Assembly: GCA_030425785.1 (NCBI GenBank)
Contig: JAUHYJ010000027.1
Location: 1 to 13,811 of the forward strand
Length of the DNA: 13,811 nucleotides
Reading direction: 5' to 3'
Source: Acidimicrobiia bacterium
Lineage (GTDB): Bacteria > Actinomycetota > Acidimicrobiia > Acidimicrobiales > Ilumatobacteraceae
Positions 1 through 6,083 of this stretch are shown here, in pieces. Every line of letters begins with the position of its first letter. The first letter of the stretch is position 1. The notes under the pieces were generated by a model, which was not told the origin of the DNA, ran no database searches, and saw only the letters and a list, made by a program, of their open reading frames with translations. The translations under genes were made by a program, and so were the position numbers.

Positions 1-672
1 CAGTTAACCGACCCCGAGGAATTGATCTTCTCCTACACGCCCTTGGAAGATCCCGCCGTCTATGTGGGGGTGTGGGACGGCTTCCTGAAACATATGGAGA
101 AAGTCACCGGACGCCGGGTCCGGTTCTTTCAGGTTCAGTCCTACGCCGCCCAAATGGAAGCCTTGCGCTCAGGCCGGCTGCATATCGCCGGCGTAAACAC
201 AGGCAGCACACCGGTGGCCGTCAACTGCGCGGGCTTTGCTCCTTTCGCGATGATGGCCATGGCGGACAATTCCTTCGGCTATGAAATGGAAATCATCGTG
301 CCCGCCGCCTCGCCCGTGCAAACGCCGGCGGATCTGAAAGGCAAGACCATTGCGTTCAGCGCGCCCACATCCAATTCGGGCTTTAAGGCCCCCTCTGCAA
401 TCCTGCGCACGGAATTCGGGTTGGAAGCTGAGAAAGACTATCAGACAACTTTCTCGGGCAAACACGACACTTCGATTTTGGGCGTCGTGCACGAAGACTA
501 TGAGGCGGCCGCCATCGCCAACGCCGACGGCGCATCCGAGCGGGGCGGGCAATCGCCGCCCTACGAGGAGTGGACGAAGGACGAGCTGTACGAGCGGGCC
601 CAGGAGCTCGACGTCGAGGGCCGCTCCGACATGACCAAGGACGAGCTCATCGACGCCCTCCGCAACGGCTGA
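1..672 (+). CDS. PhnD-type phosphonate-binding protein fragment fused to Rho-N-like tail (partial, chimeric)
   Basis: The reading frame is open from base 1, so the true start lies outside the window; the in-frame TTG at 22 has no good ribosome site and is probably internal. Residues 1-174 resemble the periplasmic substrate-binding protein of phosphonate/phosphate ABC transporters (PhnD): an N-terminal lobe, an internal 'HIAGVNTGSTPVAV' stretch, and the ligand-site motif 'TSNSGF' at about 123-128, matching 'STSGF' of E. coli PhnD. The C-terminal lobe (about 100 residues or more) is absent. Residues 188-223 are instead a small helical 'YEEWTKDELYERA...MTKDELIDALRNG' module, typical of actinobacterial Rho-N/SAP-like small proteins. 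Base use changes at the same place: bases 421-480 are 43% G+C with 11 of 20 third positions G/C, whereas 601-660 are 67% with 20 of 20. A functional fusion is unlikely; a chimeric join is the better reading. Confidence 0.8.
   Translation, partial: QLTDPEELIFSYTPLEDPAVYVGVWDGFLKHMEKVTGRRVRFFQVQSYAAQMEALRSGRLHIAGVNTGSTPVAVNCAGFAPFAMMAMADNSFGYEMEIIVPAASPVQTPADLKGKTIAFSAPTSNSGFKAPSAILRTEFGLEAEKDYQTTFSGKHDTSILGVVHEDYEAAAIANADGASERGGQSPPYEEWTKDELYERAQELDVEGRSDMTKDELIDALRNG
514..522 (+). other. Probable chimera junction within 9-bp shared Ile-Ala-Asn codons
   Basis: The PhnD-like frame reads 'EDYEAAAIAN' up to here. The Rho-N-like small-protein family, as I recall it, carries 'KAARIANA' just before its variable linker. 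Both sequences can therefore share ATCGCCAAC, and the switch in G+C content and codon use falls around it. The exact breakpoint could lie anywhere in about 505-530. Whether it was made in the cell or during assembly cannot be told from the sequence. Confidence 0.6.
523..672 (+). pseudogene. 3' remnant of a Rho-N/SAP-like small protein gene
   Basis: Bases 523-672 encode the last 49 residues of what is normally a separate small actinobacterial protein of roughly 80-100 residues. The remnant has a short polar linker ('ADGASERGGQSPP') and a two-helix module with two 'TKDEL' helix starts, ending in the TGA at 670-672. Family proteins resemble the N-terminal domain of transcription terminator Rho and are often annotated that way; their function is not established and nucleic-acid binding is inferred from the fold. 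The N-terminal half is missing and replaced by PhnD sequence. Third codon positions are almost all G/C, as in the rest of the window, so this part belongs to the host genome. Confidence 0.65.
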
Positions 673-680
673 CCGGCGCC

Positions 681-733
681 ACCACACGACCCCACCCCAG
701 ACCCCCACCACACCACCCCACCACTACACCACC
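681..733 (+). terminator. C-rich, G-poor tract: candidate Rho-dependent terminator (rut-like), with G-runs on the opposite strand
   Basis: Of 53 bases, 34 are C, 16 are A, 2 are G and 1 is T. It starts 9 bases after the stop codon at 672. A transcript this rich in C and poor in G is the known hallmark of Rho loading (rut) sites. The minus strand has G-runs complementary to C-runs at 690-693, 695-698, 702-706 and 716-719, so a G-quadruplex is also possible; the third loop is long (9 bases). No stem-loop with a T-run is present. Function is inferred from composition alone. Confidence 0.4.
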
Positions 734-752
734 GCGCTGACAGACTGGCGCG

Positions 753-1535
753 GTGATCGCCCAGGCGGAGACCGTCGCACCGGACCCGACCTGGCAGTTC
801 GCGGTCGCGCTGGTGGTGCTCGTCGCACTGGCGATCGGCGCGTCGTTCGCCGGCAACCTGCGCATCCACCGCACCACCGTGCTCGCCACGCTGAGAGCGA
901 CGGTGCAGCTGCTGATGGTCGCCGTGGTCGTCGGCGTCGTCCTCGAGCGCTGGTGGGCCGCCGTCGGGTTCGCGTGCGTGATGCTCGGCGTCGCCACCGT
1001 CACCGCCGCGGGTCGCACCGGCACCCGCCATCGTTGGCCGTGGGTGACCGCAACGCTGGCCGCCGGCGCCGGGCCCGTCCTCGCCGTCATCTTCGGACTC
1101 GGCGCCGCGCCGCGCGAGCCCGCGACCATCGTGTCGATCTGCGGCATCGTCATCGGCAACTCGATGACGGCGTTCGTGCTGGCGGGCCGGCGCGCGTTCT
1201 CGAACCTGCGCGAGCGATTCGGTCAGGCGGAGGGCGCGATGGCGCTCGGGATCCCGCGACCACAGGCCGTGCGGCTCATCATCGAACACGAGGCGCCCGA
1301 GTCGCTGACCCCCGTGCTCGACCAGACGCGCACGGTCGGCCTCGTGTCGCTGCCGGGCGCCTTCATCGGTGTGCTGCTCGGCGGCGGCACCGCGGCCCAG
1401 GCGGCGACCGCCCAGCTGCTCGTGCTCGTCGGGCTGATCGCCGCCCAGTCGACCGTGATCGTCGTCGTCACCCGGTTGATCGGTGCCGGTCGGCTCCTGC
1501 CCCGCGATCTGGACGAACGCCTGCCGCCGGCCTGA
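753..1535 (+). CDS. fetB: FetB/UPF0014-family ABC transporter permease
   Basis: This is an inner-membrane protein of 260 residues, the same size as E. coli FetB (YbbM), the permease of an iron-efflux ABC system. About seven hydrophobic segments are visible, near residues 15-33, 44-64, 67-85, 97-117, 123-144, 195-212 and 219-240. Family motifs are present: 'RATVQL' (48-53), 'GIVIGNSM' (131-138), a cytoplasmic 'GAMALGIPRPQAVR' loop (161-174) that would contact an ATPase, and 'LPGAFIG' (200-206). The start is GTG at 753 without a clear Shine-Dalgarno; a weak -10-like CAGACT lies 6 bases upstream, so the message may be leaderless. The partner ATPase (FetA) is not adjacent. Substrate export of iron is known for the E. 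coli system and only presumed here. Confidence 0.85.
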   Translation: MIAQAETVAPDPTWQFAVALVVLVALAIGASFAGNLRIHRTTVLATLRATVQLLMVAVVVGVVLERWWAAVGFACVMLGVATVTAAGRTGTRHRWPWVTATLAAGAGPVLAVIFGLGAAPREPATIVSICGIVIGNSMTAFVLAGRRAFSNLRERFGQAEGAMALGIPRPQAVRLIIEHEAPESLTPVLDQTRTVGLVSLPGAFIGVLLGGGTAAQAATAQLLVLVGLIAAQSTVIVVVTRLIGAGRLLPRDLDERLPPA

Positions 1536-1550
1536 CCGGTCACCGTCAGG
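1531..1550. terminator. Short inverted repeat at the convergent gene ends (weak terminator candidate)
   Basis: CCTGAC (1531-1536) and GTCAGG (1545-1550) form a 6-bp stem around an 8-base loop. It spans both stop codons of the convergent permease and flavin reductase genes, which lie only 10 bp apart. There is no T-run on either side. A shared bidirectional terminator is possible, but the stem is short and could be chance. Confidence 0.25.
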
Positions 1551-2157
1551 GCGGTCGCGTCAGGTCGAACAGGTCGGTGGCGTGGCTGTACGAGTTGCCG
1601 GCGTGGCGGCCGATCGCCCGCAGCTCGGCCTGGTCGATGCGGGTGCCGTCGAGGAGCCGCTCGGCGACATGGAACGCCACCGCTTCGCCGAGCACGAGCG
1701 CGTTGCCGTGCACCGGGTCGCCGACGTCGACGATCTGGGTGACCACGCACTCGATGTTCGCCTTGCACTCGCCCACCATCGGCGGACGGATCGATGAGCT
1801 GGCGACGGCCGTGAGCCCACACGCCTCGAACTCGTCGACGCCCGGCTCGAAGCTGGCCGAACTGGCGTTCATCGCCTCGGCGACCTCGACGGTGACGATG
1901 TTGATCGTGAACTCGCCCACCTCGCGCACGTTGTCGAGCGTGTCGCGGCGCGACCCCTTGCCCGGTGCGAACACGAACGTCGGGGGCAGACCACTCACCG
2001 CGTTGAAGAACGAGTACGGGGCCAGGTTCGGCACCCCGCTCGCCGACAGGGTGCCGATCCAGCCGATCGGTCTCGGGACGATCAGCCCGGTGGCCAGCTT
2101 GTAGCCGTCGACCGCGTCGAGCTCGGCGACGTCGAAGCGTCGCTTCGTGGTGCTCAT
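1546..2157 (-). CDS. Flavin reductase-like FMN-binding split-barrel protein
   Basis: The 203-residue protein belongs to the flavin reductase-like (DIM6/NTAB) family of FMN-binding split barrels. Visible family features are 'VPRPIGWIGTLSASG' (27-41), 'NLAPYSFFNAVSGLPPTFVF' (44-63), the 'RDTLDNVREVGEFTINIV' strand-helix segment (71-88) and a 'GECKANIECVV' strand (129-139). Members bind FMN and either supply reduced flavin to partner oxygenases or act as NAD(P)H-dependent oxidoreductases; the substrate here is unknown. The ATG at 2157 was chosen over the in-frame start at 2178 because it begins the conserved sequence and overlaps the stop of the upstream HNH gene in an ATGA, so translation is probably coupled to it. 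Cytoplasmic; no signal peptide. Confidence 0.85.
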   Translation of the reverse strand: MSTTKRRFDVAELDAVDGYKLATGLIVPRPIGWIGTLSASGVPNLAPYSFFNAVSGLPPTFVFAPGKGSRRDTLDNVREVGEFTINIVTVEVAEAMNASSASFEPGVDEFEACGLTAVASSSIRPPMVGECKANIECVVTQIVDVGDPVHGNALVLGEAVAFHVAERLLDGTRIDQAELRAIGRHAGNSYSHATDLFDLTRPP

Positions 2158-2681
2158 GCGACGAGGAACGGCTCCCACTCGGGCTTCGGCGTGCCGATCG
2201 CCGAGACGAGCACCTCGGTGCGCGACGGCACGTACGGCTCGCGGCGCAGGTCCCAGCCGTAGCGCCGGCGCATCTCGTCGAAGGTGCGGTCGGCCTTGGA
2301 GTGGTTGTGTCCGCGGCAGGCCGCGACCAGATTGAGCCAGCCGTTCCCACCGCCCCGCGACCGCGGCATCAGGTGATCGACCGAGTCACCGCACCGGTCG
2401 CACGGCTGACCGTCGACGACGAACTGGCAGACGTGGAGGTCGCGCTGACGGACCCGGCGGGGCGAGCACGTCGGGGTGCGACGCTGCGCGGCGTGGAGCC
2501 GACCGATCCGGGCGACGACCGACGGCACGGCGACCTCGATCGACGGCGAGTGCATCACCTGCGCGATGTCCTCGGAGGCCGCGACGGCCTTGCCGGTGAC
2601 GATCAGCTCGCAGGCGAGCTCGACCCCGATCACGCGGTCGACACGCCAGCCGGCGTCGAGCAGCAGTACCGATGTCGCCAT
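2154..2681 (-). CDS. HNH endonuclease family protein
   Basis: A 175-residue protein with an N-terminal 'LLLDAGWRVDRVIGVELACEL' region (6-26) common in actinobacterial HNH proteins, and a C-terminal HNH domain. The domain shows C85, C94 and C97, then 'VDHLMPRSRGG' (101-111, catalytic H103), 'NGWLNLVAACRGHNHSKAD' with N117, C122 and the H125-N126-H127 cluster. One of the usual zinc cysteines in this second pair is replaced by H125. The family cuts DNA with a metal-dependent beta-beta-alpha site; in this stand-alone actinobacterial type the biological target is not known. Start ATG at 2681 is supported by a strong ribosome site (GGAG at 2690-2687, 5 bases before ATG); the GTG immediately upstream is less likely. 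Its stop overlaps the flavin reductase start. Confidence 0.85.
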   Translation of the reverse strand: MATSVLLLDAGWRVDRVIGVELACELIVTGKAVAASEDIAQVMHSPSIEVAVPSVVARIGRLHAAQRRTPTCSPRRVRQRDLHVCQFVVDGQPCDRCGDSVDHLMPRSRGGGNGWLNLVAACRGHNHSKADRTFDEMRRRYGWDLRREPYVPSRTEVLVSAIGTPKPEWEPFLVA

Positions 2682-2685
2682 CACT

Positions 2686-2695
2686 TCTCCCTTCC
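2686..2695 (-). promoter_or_regulatory. Strong ribosome binding site of the HNH gene
   Basis: The minus strand reads GGAAGGGAGA just before the start, with core GGAG five bases from the ATG at 2681. It is one of the few clear Shine-Dalgarno sequences in this window, where several other genes look leaderless, and it decides the start in favour of 2681. Confidence 0.6.
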
Positions 2696-2710
2696 ACGGT
2701 CACGTCCGCG

Positions 2711-2748
2711 ACCTGTTCCAGGTTCCCTTGCCGTTCGGGGTTCCCTTG
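2711..2748. promoter_or_regulatory. Direct repeats and palindrome upstream of the HNH gene (operator candidate)
   Basis: GGTTCCCTTG occurs at 2721-2730 and again, identical, at 2739-2748, 18 bp apart start to start. On the gene's strand these read CAAGGGAACC twice. Next to them is a palindrome, ACCTG-TTC-CAGGT, at 2711-2723. A possible -10 (TACGTA on the minus strand, 2754-2749) lies just upstream, which would place both repeats in the promoter-proximal leader. A transcription-factor site is inferred; no named regulator matches. Confidence 0.4.
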
Positions 2749-2804
2749 TACGTAGCACACGGGAGCCGACCCGTGGCGGAGCGGTTCGACGGTTCAACCG
2801 CCGT

Positions 2805-3656
2805 TCACGCAGCGAGATCGCGCATCGAGACGATGTCGAACGGCTGCTGGGCGAGCCAGGCCCGCCATTCCCGGGTCCGGAACAGGTCGTACTCGTCGGT
2901 GCGCACGTGCCACGTGTCGGCGTCGATGCGTTCGACCTCGCCGGGCCCCGGTCGGCACGGGTGGAACGCGCAGTAGACCAGGTCGTAGCGCTCGTCGGCG
3001 TCCGCTGCGGCGAGCATGGCGGCGTAGTCGACGGGCGCACCTCGCTCGCGCCCGAAGTCGGTCTCGAGCACCACGTCGAACACCGGCATGTCGGCGGCAC
3101 GCGCCTGGTCGACGAAGCCGGCGAACTCGTCCTCGGTCGTGCCCTGCAGGTGGTTCTGCGGGCCGTAGCCGTCGAACGTCGACGTGATCAGCACCGGCAC
3201 CCCGTACTCGGCGCCGACCGCCACGTAGCGGTCACACCACTCGGGTGCGAGCGCGGCACCCATGTGGGCGTCGAGGTGGCTGACGGCGATGCCGGCGGCG
3301 AGCGCCCGGTCGATCTGGGCCCGCCACTCGGCCTCGACGGCGTCGGGATGGGCGTGCGCTCGCACGTCGGCGACGGCTCGCCACATGTAACCGTCGTCGT
3401 CGACCAGCCCCGACGCCGCCGACGGGCGTGTGAGCGGCGCCCAGCGGTAGCCGGCGTGCTCGGACGTCAGCGTGAGGTGGACGCCGACGTCGAGCGAGTC
3501 GTCGCCGGCAACCCGCTGGGCCAGGTCGTGGAACCATGGGCACGGCACCATCACCGACCCGGAACTGATCGCGCCGGCGCCGGCGAGCTCGACGAAGGCG
3601 TCGTTCGCACCCTGGCAGAACCCCACGTCGTCCTCGTGGATCACGAAGGTCGTCAT
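2805..3656 (-). CDS. ChbG/HpnK (YdjC) family carbohydrate deacetylase
   Basis: A 283-residue cytoplasmic protein of the YdjC/ChbG/HpnK deacetylase family, which removes acetyl groups from N-acetylated sugars or related compounds with a divalent metal. Visible landmarks are 'HEDDVGF' at 7-13 (family usually 'NADDFG', D10 metal-binding), 'GVHLTLTSE' at 58-66 (H60) and 'SHLDAHMG' at 126-133 (H127, H131). E. coli ChbG acts on chitobiose and HpnK relatives on hopanoid intermediates; no neighbour here indicates which. Length is normal and no residue of the metal site is obviously lost, though the first motif is a variant. The ATG at 3656 sits 6 bases downstream of a TACGGT -10 box, suggesting a leaderless message. 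It is divergent from the PhyH operon. Confidence 0.8.
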   Translation of the reverse strand: MTTFVIHEDDVGFCQGANDAFVELAGAGAISSGSVMVPCPWFHDLAQRVAGDDSLDVGVHLTLTSEHAGYRWAPLTRPSAASGLVDDDGYMWRAVADVRAHAHPDAVEAEWRAQIDRALAAGIAVSHLDAHMGAALAPEWCDRYVAVGAEYGVPVLITSTFDGYGPQNHLQGTTEDEFAGFVDQARAADMPVFDVVLETDFGRERGAPVDYAAMLAAADADERYDLVYCAFHPCRPGPGEVERIDADTWHVRTDEYDLFRTREWRAWLAQQPFDIVSMRDLAA

Positions 3657-3657
3657 G

Positions 3658-3680
3658 GCCGCACCGTAGTCCCGTGCGGC
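3658..3680. promoter_or_regulatory. 7-bp inverted repeat between divergent genes (operator candidate)
   Basis: GCCGCAC (3658-3664) and GTGCGGC (3674-3680) are perfect inverted arms with a 9-base centre. The left arm and centre overlap the -10 box of the deacetylase gene, so a protein bound here would block that promoter and could also affect the PhyH operon. The arms are G+C-rich and chance is possible. Confidence 0.3.
3663..3668 (-). promoter_or_regulatory. -10 box of the deacetylase gene (leaderless)
   Basis: TACGGT on the minus strand ends 6 bases before the ATG at 3656. It matches the actinobacterial TANNNT -10 pattern, and this spacing would start transcription at or next to the A of the ATG. 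No convincing -35 is seen. Confidence 0.45.
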
Positions 3681-3699
3681 GAGTGGTCGGACGCCGTCC

Positions 3700-3705
3700 T
3701 ACGAT
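3700..3705 (+). promoter_or_regulatory. -10 box of the PhyH/thiolase-like/amylosucrase operon (leaderless)
   Basis: TACGAT ends 7 bases before the GTG at 3713, the spacing expected if transcription begins at the G of the start codon. The same layout, TAC-N-N-T, CGANGAC, GTG, recurs before the TrhA gene on the other strand. It decides the start of the dioxygenase gene. No clear -35. Confidence 0.55.
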
Positions 3706-3712
3706 CGACGAC

Positions 3713-4603
3713 GTGGAGCTCACGCACTTCTCTCCCGACGCGCCGCACGCCGACATCGTCGCCCACCTGCGCACGTTCGGCTACGCGATCGTCGACGACG
3801 TCGCCGATCCCGAACTGATGGACCGCCTGGCCGGCGAGGCGGCGCCCTACATCGACGCCGCCGGAACCGGACGCGACGAGTACGACGGCCGCCACACGAG
3901 CCGGGCCGGCGCCCTGATCGCCCGCTGCCCGGCGAGCCGCGAGCTCGTGATGCACCCGCTCGCGCTCGGCGTCGTCGGCGGCTTCCTCGACCACGTGACC
4001 TCGTTCCAGCTGCACCTGACCCAGATCATCTCGATCGGGCCCGGCGAGTCGCAGCAGAAGCTGCATCGAGATCAGATGGCGTTCGACTTCTTCCCGTTTC
4101 CCGACGACTACCACCCGCAGTGCAACACGATGTGGGCCCTCACCGACTTCACGGTCGAGAACGGCGGCACCCATGTCATCCCGGGCTCGTCCGCCGTCCC
4201 CGACGACGACGCCTTGACGATGCCCGGCGGACAGGTCGAGATGCGGCGCGGCAGCCTCCTGTTCTACGACGGCAAGGTGCTCCACGGCGGCGGCGCGAAC
4301 CGCAGCGACGGGCCCCGCCAGGGTGTCAACATCACGTACGCCGTCGGCTGGGTGCGCCAGGAGGAGAACCAGTACCTCGCCTGCCCGGCCGACATCGCCC
4401 GCGACCTCGACGACGATCTCCTCCGGGTGATGGGCTACCAAGAGGGCGCGTTCGCGCTCGGCTACGTCGGCGACCAGGAGGATCCCCTCGCGGTGCTCCG
4501 CGGCGAGCATCGCAAGAAGAAGACGATCGGCGAGCACGACCGGCGAACGTCCGATCACCGCCGATTCGTGGACGAATTGGGCGACGACGCGCTCGTCCGG
4601 TGA
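3713..4603 (+). CDS. Phytanoyl-CoA dioxygenase (PhyH) family protein
   Basis: A 296-residue Fe(II)/2-oxoglutarate-dependent oxygenase of the PhyH family, whose members hydroxylate varied substrates: acyl-CoAs, ectoine and natural products. The double-stranded beta-helix metal triad is visible: H118 and D120 in 'KLHRDQM' and H191 in 'VLHGGGANRS', with R202 placed to bind 2-oxoglutarate. 'NGGTHVIPGSS' (150-160) and 'GSLLFYDGKVLHGG' are typical of the family. The start at GTG 3713 is preferred over GTG 3674: the extra 13 residues are unlike family N-termini and a -10 box sits 7 bases upstream of 3713. It is the first gene of an operon, 10 bp ahead of the thiolase-like gene, which suggests an acyl-type substrate, though this is inference. 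Confidence 0.85.
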   Translation: MELTHFSPDAPHADIVAHLRTFGYAIVDDVADPELMDRLAGEAAPYIDAAGTGRDEYDGRHTSRAGALIARCPASRELVMHPLALGVVGGFLDHVTSFQLHLTQIISIGPGESQQKLHRDQMAFDFFPFPDDYHPQCNTMWALTDFTVENGGTHVIPGSSAVPDDDALTMPGGQVEMRRGSLLFYDGKVLHGGGANRSDGPRQGVNITYAVGWVRQEENQYLACPADIARDLDDDLLRVMGYQEGAFALGYVGDQEDPLAVLRGEHRKKKTIGEHDRRTSDHRRFVDELGDDALVR

Positions 4604-4613
4604 TCATCCTCCG

Positions 4614-6083
4614 ATGACGCTCGACCCGCGCACCCCCGTCATCGTCGGGGCCGGACAGATCAACGACCGCGAGTTCGGCTCCGAGCCGATCGATCTCATG
4701 GTGCGGTGCACCGAGGCGGCCCTCGACGACACCGCCGCCGGCCCCACGCTGCGCGACCGCGTCGGCGCCGTTCGGGTCGTGTGGGGGGTCTGGCCCTACG
4801 CCGACCCCGGCCGCCTGGTGGCGGACCGGATCGGGCGGCCCGACGCCGAGACGACGATCACCACCAACGGGGGCAACCAGGTCTACGACCTCGTCAACGA
4901 CACGGCCGCCCGGATCGCCGCCGGCGAGCTCGACGCCGCGGTCGTGTGTGCGGCCGAGTCGCTGCGAACCCGGCGAGCCGACCGCGCGCGCGGCGTCGAC
5001 ACCCCGTACCTCTCCGAACGCGACGGCGCCACGCCCGACATCACGTTCGGGCCGTCGACGCCGCTGTCGACCTCGGCCGAGGAGGCGATCGGCGTGCACC
5101 ATCCGCCGCGCTTCTACGCCATGGCCGAGTCGGCGCTGCGCCACCGTCTGGGCGAGTCGCACGACGAGCACCTGCGCCGCATCGCCGGGCTGTGGGCCGC
5201 GGGGGCGTCGGTTGCGGCGGCGAATCCGCACGCCTGGTTGCGGACCGGGCCGTCCGCCGACGAGATCGCCACGCCGACCGACCGCAACCGGCCCATCGCC
5301 GCGCCCTACCCGAAGCTCATGACGTCGAACCTGAACGTCGACCAGGGTGGCGCCGTCGTGCTGTGCTCGGCCGAGGTCGCCGAGGCCGCCGGCGTCCCCC
5401 GCGATCGCTGGGTCTTCCCGTGGGCCGGTGCCGGTGCCGCCGATCACTGGGCCCCGACCAACCGCTGGGCGCTCGACGAGTCGCCGGCGATGCGCCACAC
5501 CGGCCGGGCGGTGCTCGACCTGACGGGCCTCGGCATCGACGACTGCGCGCTGATCGACCTGTACTCGTGCTTCCCCGTCGCCGTCCAGGTCGCCCAACGC
5601 GAGTTCGCGATCTCGCCGGACCGCGACTGGACGATCACCGGCGGGCTGACGTTCGCGGCCGGGCCCCTGAACTGCTACTGCATCCTGCCGCTCACCCGCG
5701 CGGTCGAACTGCTGCGCGCCACACCTGGCGAGCGCGCCCTGCTCACCGGCAACGGCGGCTACTTCACCAAGCACAGCGCCATCGTCCTGTCGGGCGAACC
5801 CGGCGGCGAGCCGTTCCGGCGCGCCCATCCCCAGGCCGACGTCGACGCGCTCCCGAGTCGCCCGACACCGACCGCACCGGTCAGGACGGGCCGGCTCGAG
5901 GCGTACACCGTCACGTACGACCGCGACCTCCTGCCCGAGCGGGCGATCATGGCGATCCTCGACGACAGTGGCGGCCGCCACTGGGCCGAATCGACCGACC
6001 GGTCGACGATGGACGAGTTCGTCCGCGTCGACCGATGCGGCGCGGACGTGCACCTCGACGGCACCGCGGCGGCCCTCGCCTGA
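4614..6083 (+). CDS. Thiolase-like protein type 1 (TLP1), lacking the usual thiolase nucleophile
   Basis: A 489-residue thiolase-superfamily protein with the extra C-terminal OB-like domain of mycobacterial thiolase-like protein type 1. The N-terminal thiolase fold begins 'RTPVIVGAGQIND' (6-18). Where thiolases carry the acyl-accepting Cys ('CaSG'), this protein reads 'NGGNQVYDLVND' (85-96), with no Cys. The downstream His and Cys motifs are also replaced, by 'DLYSCFPVAVQ' (315-325) and 'GNGGYFTKHSA' (379-389). The extra domain spans about 427-489. Classical thiolysis or Claisen condensation therefore looks unlikely; an acyl-CoA-binding or altered catalytic role is inferred. It lies 10 bp after the PhyH gene, and its TGA overlaps the amylosucrase ATG. 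Often annotated simply as acetyl-CoA acetyltransferase. Confidence 0.82.
   Translation: MTLDPRTPVIVGAGQINDREFGSEPIDLMVRCTEAALDDTAAGPTLRDRVGAVRVVWGVWPYADPGRLVADRIGRPDAETTITTNGGNQVYDLVNDTAARIAAGELDAAVVCAAESLRTRRADRARGVDTPYLSERDGATPDITFGPSTPLSTSAEEAIGVHHPPRFYAMAESALRHRLGESHDEHLRRIAGLWAAGASVAAANPHAWLRTGPSADEIATPTDRNRPIAAPYPKLMTSNLNVDQGGAVVLCSAEVAEAAGVPRDRWVFPWAGAGAADHWAPTNRWALDESPAMRHTGRAVLDLTGLGIDDCALIDLYSCFPVAVQVAQREFAISPDRDWTITGGLTFAAGPLNCYCILPLTRAVELLRATPGERALLTGNGGYFTKHSAIVLSGEPGGEPFRRAHPQADVDALPSRPTPTAPVRTGRLEAYTVTYDRDLLPERAIMAILDDSGGRHWAESTDRSTMDEFVRVDRCGADVHLDGTAAALA

Noticed and set aside
22..24. TTG as start of the first gene
   Set aside because: The frame is open to base 1 and the preceding residues fit the protein; there is no proper ribosome-site spacing. 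The gene is cut by the window edge.
3674..3712. Upstream GTG start for the PhyH gene
   Set aside because: The extra 13 residues lack family similarity, and the -10 box at 3700-3705 would then lie inside the coding region.
2301..3818. Long plus-strand open frame of 505 codons
   Set aside because: It is antisense to the HNH and deacetylase genes, which have clear family motifs. It has no recognisable motif and is Arg/Val/Gly-rich, as expected from reading G/C-biased codons backwards.
4332..6053. Long minus-strand open frame of 573 codons
   Set aside because: Antisense shadow of the PhyH and thiolase-like genes, with no motif and no start signal.
4706..6082. N-terminal extension of the amylosucrase frame back to 4706
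   Set aside because: This part overlaps the thiolase-like gene in another frame and is Arg-rich noise; the amylosucrase homology begins right after the ATG at 6083.
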